Shown: positions 59,148 through 64,000 of the stretch, one piece after another
Layout: each line of letters starts with the position of its first letter
Numbering within the stretch: the stretch's first letter is position 1
Assembly (NCBI GenBank): GCA_016806645.1
Contig: JACSYO010001905.1
Location: 751,501 to 815,500 of the forward strand
Direction: 5' to 3'
DNA: 64,000 nucleotides
Origin: Ophiodon elongatus
Taxonomy: Eukaryota; Chordata; Actinopteri; Perciformes; Hexagrammidae
The notes under the pieces: model-generated
The model's database searches: none
Seen by the model: the letters and a program-made list of their open reading frames with translations, nothing else
What the model was told of the DNA's origin: nothing
Position numbers and translations under genes: made by a program

Positions 59148-60034
59148 GTAGTGGCTGCAAGCATCACTAACGGTGGTTCGGCCCATTGGGAATTGCAGTC
59201 TCTGCTTTCTCCAGGCGGTTCAGGGGATGGAGAGAGGTTTTTTTTTTTTTTTTTTGCAGTTAGTGCTACAATTTGGACTCTATCTCTTGCACTCTCCTTT
59301 TCCAGCAAATTCATTCAGAAGCCGATGTTTCCATGGTAACTCGCGAGTTCTCAGGAGCATTACTTCTTTGCTTGCCTCCTTCAGCTTTGTCTGTAATTGC
59401 TGTGAACATCCCACCGGTGAGACATAGCCTCCTCGCTGCGTCTACCATAGTGTGTGTCTTTACGTGTGTGTGTCGGTCATGGATGTTAAGCCAGAGAAAC
59501 GGCATCAAGGGTTGTTGAGCAGTAGATGTGTGTTTTCTTTTCGGAAGACATCATTCCCATTTGACACTCTTCCAAATCCCTGTCATTGGGATTGTTTCAT
59601 CATATTCAACAGGACCGCAGTGTTCCTGCAGGGACAATCCAATAATATCCACCATTTTGTGTCCCCCTTTTTATTTCAATTCAGCGGTTTAAATTATTAA
59701 TGGGTTTGTTTGCTTATTCAGATTGTTGTTTTCGGCTAATTTCGTCACTCACTTCATGTGATAGCTGACAGTCAAGAGAGGCAGGGAAGGGAGCGAGAGT
59801 GAGACACGAATGACAACAAAGGTTCCACACTAGTTTTAAACAGGATGCCACAGAAATATGTGATTTGCAACTTCACCAAATACGACCCCAGTTCTGTCTG
59901 CTGCTATAAATGCGAAAGATCTAAATTGTCAGCATTCTGTTTTAGTGCGGCTTTATTAATATACTCTTTTGCTTTCTACTAAATGCGTAGCATCCCTCTC
60001 CTGGTTTCTTCCATTATTTGGTTTGCCAGAGAAA

Positions 60035-60037
60035 ACA

Positions 60038-60073
<36 letters not shown>

Positions 60074-60080
60074 CACACAC
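60035..60080. repeat. (CGCA)n tetranucleotide microsatellite in uhrf2 intron 3
   Basis: About nine CGCA units grade into a short CA run. CpG-containing repeats of this kind mutate readily when methylated. Confidence 0.92.
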
Positions 60081-60578
60081 ACTCCCCCATTCCCCCATTA
60101 AACACCTGCCTGCCTAGTCTGAGAATTGAAAACCTCCCCTAAAAAATGAACTGCCATGTTTTTGCATGAGGCTGGTCTGGACTGCATTTCTACCAAATGT
60201 AAAAAGCCACATAATCAGGGATATGTTGAGAGAATTCTCCCCTCTGCTGCTACCAGGAACTGAGATGGCGTGTGTGTGCGTGCTCACGTGTGTGTATAAT
60301 GTCTGTCGCTCCATAACAAGACTCTTAGATACGGTTTCATGGTTAAATCTTGGCCGAGCTCAATATATGTTTAAGATTCTCTGTGGAAAGAGTTACAAAT
60401 ATAGACATAAAATATAATTTATGTCCATGTAGCTTTCACGTAGACCGTTATATTTGTTGTATGCAAATAGAAAACGGTCGTCCTGTTTTTTTAAATGGTG
60501 CCGCAAAGCCAATTAATTTGCCAAAGCCGACAGAAAAAGACTGGTTAAAAAGCAGTACTTCCTACAACATAATTTGGC

Positions 60579-60582
<4 letters not shown>

Positions 60583-60615
<33 letters not shown>
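60583..60615. repeat. (AT)n microsatellite in uhrf2 intron 3
   Basis: About 16 AT units followed by a T run. Confidence 0.95.
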
Positions 60616-60616
<1 letters not shown>

Positions 60617-60731
60617 TTTTTTTTAGCCCTATCGCTCAATCCTCATGCAACCACTAGACAACAGGATTATTTTGGGTTATGTTGGGGATCTTGGCCCCGT
60701 GGAAGCCAATTTCACGTGTCACAGTAAGAGA

Positions 60732-60892
60732 AGCACAGGTGTAAATAGTCAAATTGATAACAGCTGATTTAATTCCATTTCGCTGTTTCAGTTTCAGGGT
60801 TCTGGTATTGTGTATGCTGGCTCACTGTCATGGTTTACTGGACACCTGATTACAATATAGCCATTGGTAATGTTATTAGTAACACCTGTGCT
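60732..60892. mobile_element. MITE-like element, copy 1 (161 bp)
   Basis: It begins AGCACAGGTGTAA (60732-60744) and ends TAACACCTGTGCT (60880-60892), a near-perfect 13-bp terminal inverted repeat. The interior shares blocks with copy 2 (GGGT, a CTGGCTCA block, a CCAT block, GTTATTA) but is longer. There is no coding capacity. No clear target-site duplication can be fixed by eye. Family not assigned. Confidence 0.6.
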
Positions 60893-61450
60893 TTCATTAC
60901 AAGAGCAAGTCAGAAAGTCTGTGGTGGAAAAAGGTCTTTTGCCATCTGGATCTCTGCACCTCAAATCCAGATTGTTTTTTAATACGCTTGATAGGAAGCT
61001 GTGTAAACTAAAACTGGTGTTTTGGGAAGGTTTTGCTTAAAAGAGAGGCTTAAGTGCTTCTTAAATGGGCTCTGTCTTCTAATTAGCCAGGATCAACATA
61101 TATACAATGGAAGAGATCTGACCAGCTTCTAAAGCTGTGGCTGTCGGTCTGCCCTTATCTGAGCACGGCTGCTATGAAGCTGAGATTGTTTTATTAGCAG
61201 CAATTTCTAATTTAGGAAGTAACAAAGAAATGAGGATGAAATTAAGTTAATTTCTGTTTAGTTTAGTTTTTTTTTGTCTGGCCCACTTTCCATCCTAATT
61301 TCTACACTGAGCAGTCATTGTGTAATTGTTGTGCCAAAATACTAGATGGATAACTTTTGCTTCATTAAGTTAAATTGGTATTAGCATATGGTATATGAAG
61401 ATATGCAAATATTTGATAATATACAGTTTAATATACTATTGCTATGGAAA

Positions 61451-61534
61451 AGCACAGGTGTAATTAATTTAGTGGCTTCAGTTGCAGGGTCTGCTGGCTC
61501 AGCCATCGTTAATGTTATTAATAACACCTGTTCT
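61451..61534. mobile_element. MITE-like element, copy 2 (84 bp, shorter)
   Basis: It begins with the same AGCACAGGTGTAA (61451-61463) and ends TAACACCTGTTCT (61522-61534). The interior GCAGGGTCTGCTGGCTCAGC and GTTAATGTTATTA align with copy 1 about 700 bp upstream in the same orientation. Sequence just past the right end (a GACAAGTCA-type block and GGAAAAAGGCC) is also echoed after copy 1, so the duplicated unit may extend beyond the inverted ends. Confidence 0.6.
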
Positions 61535-64000
61535 TTTTTCTACTTTGACAAGTCACACCGTCTGCTAGGAAAAAGGCCTATTGTTATTACATACATGTCT
61601 GTCACTTTGTTGTGTGATCACCATGCAATTATAACATCTTTTAAGTTCTACACATAATGGCTTTATTTACCAAATTTGATAAATAAATATATACAAAATC
61701 TTTTTTTTTTATGTACAAATAAAGTAGTTTCTTTTTGTAAATATAAAAAAAGTTAAGATTGTTTTTTACCATGAAATTATTATATCTGTGATGCCCCCAC
61801 CAAAGTGATACTCAATAATCTCAGTCACAATGCTGAATAGTAAACGCATCTGTACCCCTGCTCCTGCCAAAACTCAGTTCAGCATCAATAAACCACAAGG
61901 GTCACAAACCAGATTGGTCAAACGGCACAATAATCCCGCCTCCTTTGTCTCACCAAGACTAGGTTTAACCTTACCAGACAGGTTTGGGAAACACAATCTG
62001 GCTCAGGGAATGTGACAAGGAGGGAGTCCACACTTAAAACCAACACAATTTATTTATCTATGTTTAATTCAAATGAACAAGTCATATGTGTCGATAAGCG
62101 ATATCAAGAAAGCGAGCAATGCATGAGTGTGTGGCGTGTGTGCTGTGGAGGTGTTGATGGTGCAAAATGAGGCAGGGTGGATGTCAGCTGGCGTTCCTCG
62201 TTGTATGATAGTGTATTCTACAATTAGGTACTGCCTACGAGATTTGTTTGCTTAAATGGATTTTGGAGAAATGGAGTTTGGAGCAAGTTGGAGAGATTCC
62301 TTGTGGAACATTAGAATAATAGGATTCAGGTTGTAAATCAGCAAATTGGCCCTTTTTAATACCTGAAGTTGTCTTCTGATGTCTGTCTTTAAACTTTCTC
62401 ATCCTAAGATTCAAGTAATTTAGAAACATATTCATAAAGAAGTTGCAGCTTCACATTGTGGCCTCAATTACTAACAAAGCCGAGGTTAAGAGAGACTGCA
62501 GTCTCTTTACCTCACTACTGTTGAAGCAATTATATTTAGCTTGTTTGGTGTCAGAGTATTTCTAACTCGGCTGCTTATCAGCAAATTGAGGATTTCTAAT
62601 TTTCTCTGTTGCCGTTCTCCCTTTTTACAGGAACCTCGGCAAAGCACACAATTCGCTAATGATGGTTTCGTAACAGAAGAGACTGTAAGAGCTCCTGTGG
62701 AGATAAGTCATGTGGTCTCAATTTCACTGATTGACTAGGTTTCTACATTGTAGTTACACGAGGGATTGATACCAGTGTTGACGTGTTGTTCTTGTTCTAC
62801 GGCTGAAAGTCTTTCTTCCTTCTTCCCACAACGGCATGGACATTTTTCTCTTAATACTAGGCACTGGGTTTAACCACTGTGACAGCGTAGGCGGATAGTC
62901 AGCTAACTGTGTGGAGATTTAACACTGATGCTTCAATGTTAGATTTTATTCACTCAGACTTGCAGCTCAGGTTCTTACTCTGGGGGTGTTTTCCAAAGAA
63001 AGCAGTACATCCTTATATGTAACAATAAGCCTTAAGAAGGATCAGATGGTGAAGGTTTGAGAGTTTGCAACGTGTTATTTGAGAACTACTAAAACATGAA
63101 TATTCTGAACAAATAACATTTTATTGAACTTTGTTTTTCGAAAATAAATTATTTTGTATGGATGCGAAGATGTTTTGCTGCAGAATGGGTCATTTCGAAC
63201 TAGGAAACCACCATAAACTACTGGTAGCAGCAAAACCTCGGTGTATTTAATTGCACGAGATTACCCTTTTTGCTTATAAATATAACTTTAAATTCATAAG
63301 TGGAGCAATGTGGCATGTTTTCATTCAAAACCATTTTTTTTTTATTGCTTTTATTATTTTAGCATTGTAGAATTATCCAGAAACGGTTTAAGGGACATTC
63401 AGGTCAGATGGGATTAATGGCGTGGCCACCACACACCACATATTTGTGATGACCTTGAAAGCATCGTCCATCAAAAGTGTACTCCCGTGGGCAGTATAAG
63501 GAAGCACTGATGGCTCTTGTTGTTCTGTTCCTCTGGTCGTTGTATATCTCTGGTCTGGACTCAGATTTAGTTTACAGTTGTATTTTGGCCAAAAATTGGA
63601 GTCATGGTTTTGAATCCGTTTAATTGAGCCGAGACTGGGAGTGAACAGTCATGTTTCCCCATTAAGATGATTGTGATGCATCCATTAAGTGATTCTGTTG
63701 CCTTTTACATGCGTATGAAAGGAATTAAATCCTACTTTACTGTTGCAGTCAGTGTAGGTCAAAGTGTCTGTCCCTAAACGTCCTCGCTGACATAATGAAA
63801 TGTTACATCGTATCATATCTCATCAGGCTTTGGAAGATGTTTCAGCTTGCAGTATTTTATTTTATATTGTTATTAATTCATCTTGGGCCTCGGTTGGTGG
63901 ATGCTCATTGTCTAACGTAGGGCCAGTGTGCAAGAGTACAGAGAGTGAGAGCTTGTGTGGTCTTAAACTCTGGTACTTGTGTTGCTCCGTGTTCCCCTTC

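Larger units (their letters stand above)
58714..64000 (+). other. uhrf2: uhrf2 intron 3 (continues past the window)
   Basis: At least 5.3 kb of intron after the GTAAGT donor. It carries several microsatellites and a pair of related inverted-repeat elements. I looked for the next UHRF2 exon (expected to begin with YPE and contain DVRPRAR-like sequence) and did not see it. Confidence 0.75.

Noticed and set aside
58898..59339. Open frames with His-Thr or Cys-Val repeats on both strands.
   Set aside because: They are translations of the GT microsatellite and a T run.

Overview
This is a eukaryotic, almost certainly teleost fish, genomic window. The genes are split into many short exons with GT/AG borders, most nipbl introns are only about 80-300 bp, CA/GT microsatellites are frequent, and the encoded proteins match vertebrate families. 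There are no bacterial operons, phage, CRISPR arrays or recognisable tRNA or rRNA genes. I set exon borders by hand from splice signals, reading phase and remembered family sequences. The phases close to exact codon multiples for the complete genes: nipbl 2755 aa, mlana 120 aa, kiaa2026/brd10 2363 aa.

Layout, left to right. (1) 1-6587, minus strand: the 5' half of nup155, a scaffold nucleoporin; its 3' half lies off the left edge. (2) 6588-8250: a promoter that looks divergent, an unidentified short plus-strand coding exon, a 35-bp minisatellite, and a second orphan exon-like block. (3) 8916-27498, minus strand: the complete coding sequence of nipbl, the cohesin loader, in 47 coding exons, with a CpG-rich promoter and probable non-coding first exon near 28.5-29.3 kb. 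(4) 29.5-31.7 kb: AT-rich intergenic DNA. (5) 31.7-34.9 kb, plus strand: mlana (Melan-A/MART-1), a melanosomal membrane protein. (6) 35.0-45.5 kb, minus strand: kiaa2026 (brd10), a bromodomain plus WHIM-like chromatin protein, tail to tail with mlana. (7) 45.5-48.9 kb: intergenic DNA between two CpG-rich promoters. (8) 48912 to the right edge, plus strand: the first three exons of uhrf2, an epigenetic E3 ligase with ubiquitin-like and tandem-tudor modules; the PHD, SRA and RING exons lie off the right edge.

The left block (nup155, nipbl) corresponds to human 5p13 and the right block (mlana, kiaa2026, uhrf2) to human 9p24. These blocks also share the chicken Z chromosome, so the window probably preserves old linkage. 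The genes are housekeeping or chromatin factors (pore, cohesin loading, chromatin reading, ubiquitin signalling) plus one pigment-cell gene. They do not form a pathway.

The most unusual signals are a perfect 26-bp-arm hairpin in a kiaa2026 intron, several other perfect small-loop inverted repeats, a roughly 160-residue alternating-charge block and a second PVVVL (HP1-type) motif in nipbl, a bromodomain with His at the usual acetyl-lysine Asn position, an AT-hook-like motif inside the uhrf2 tudor region, and GCTAGC/TTAGCTAA words clustered at three CpG promoters. I did not find a clearly new biological system.
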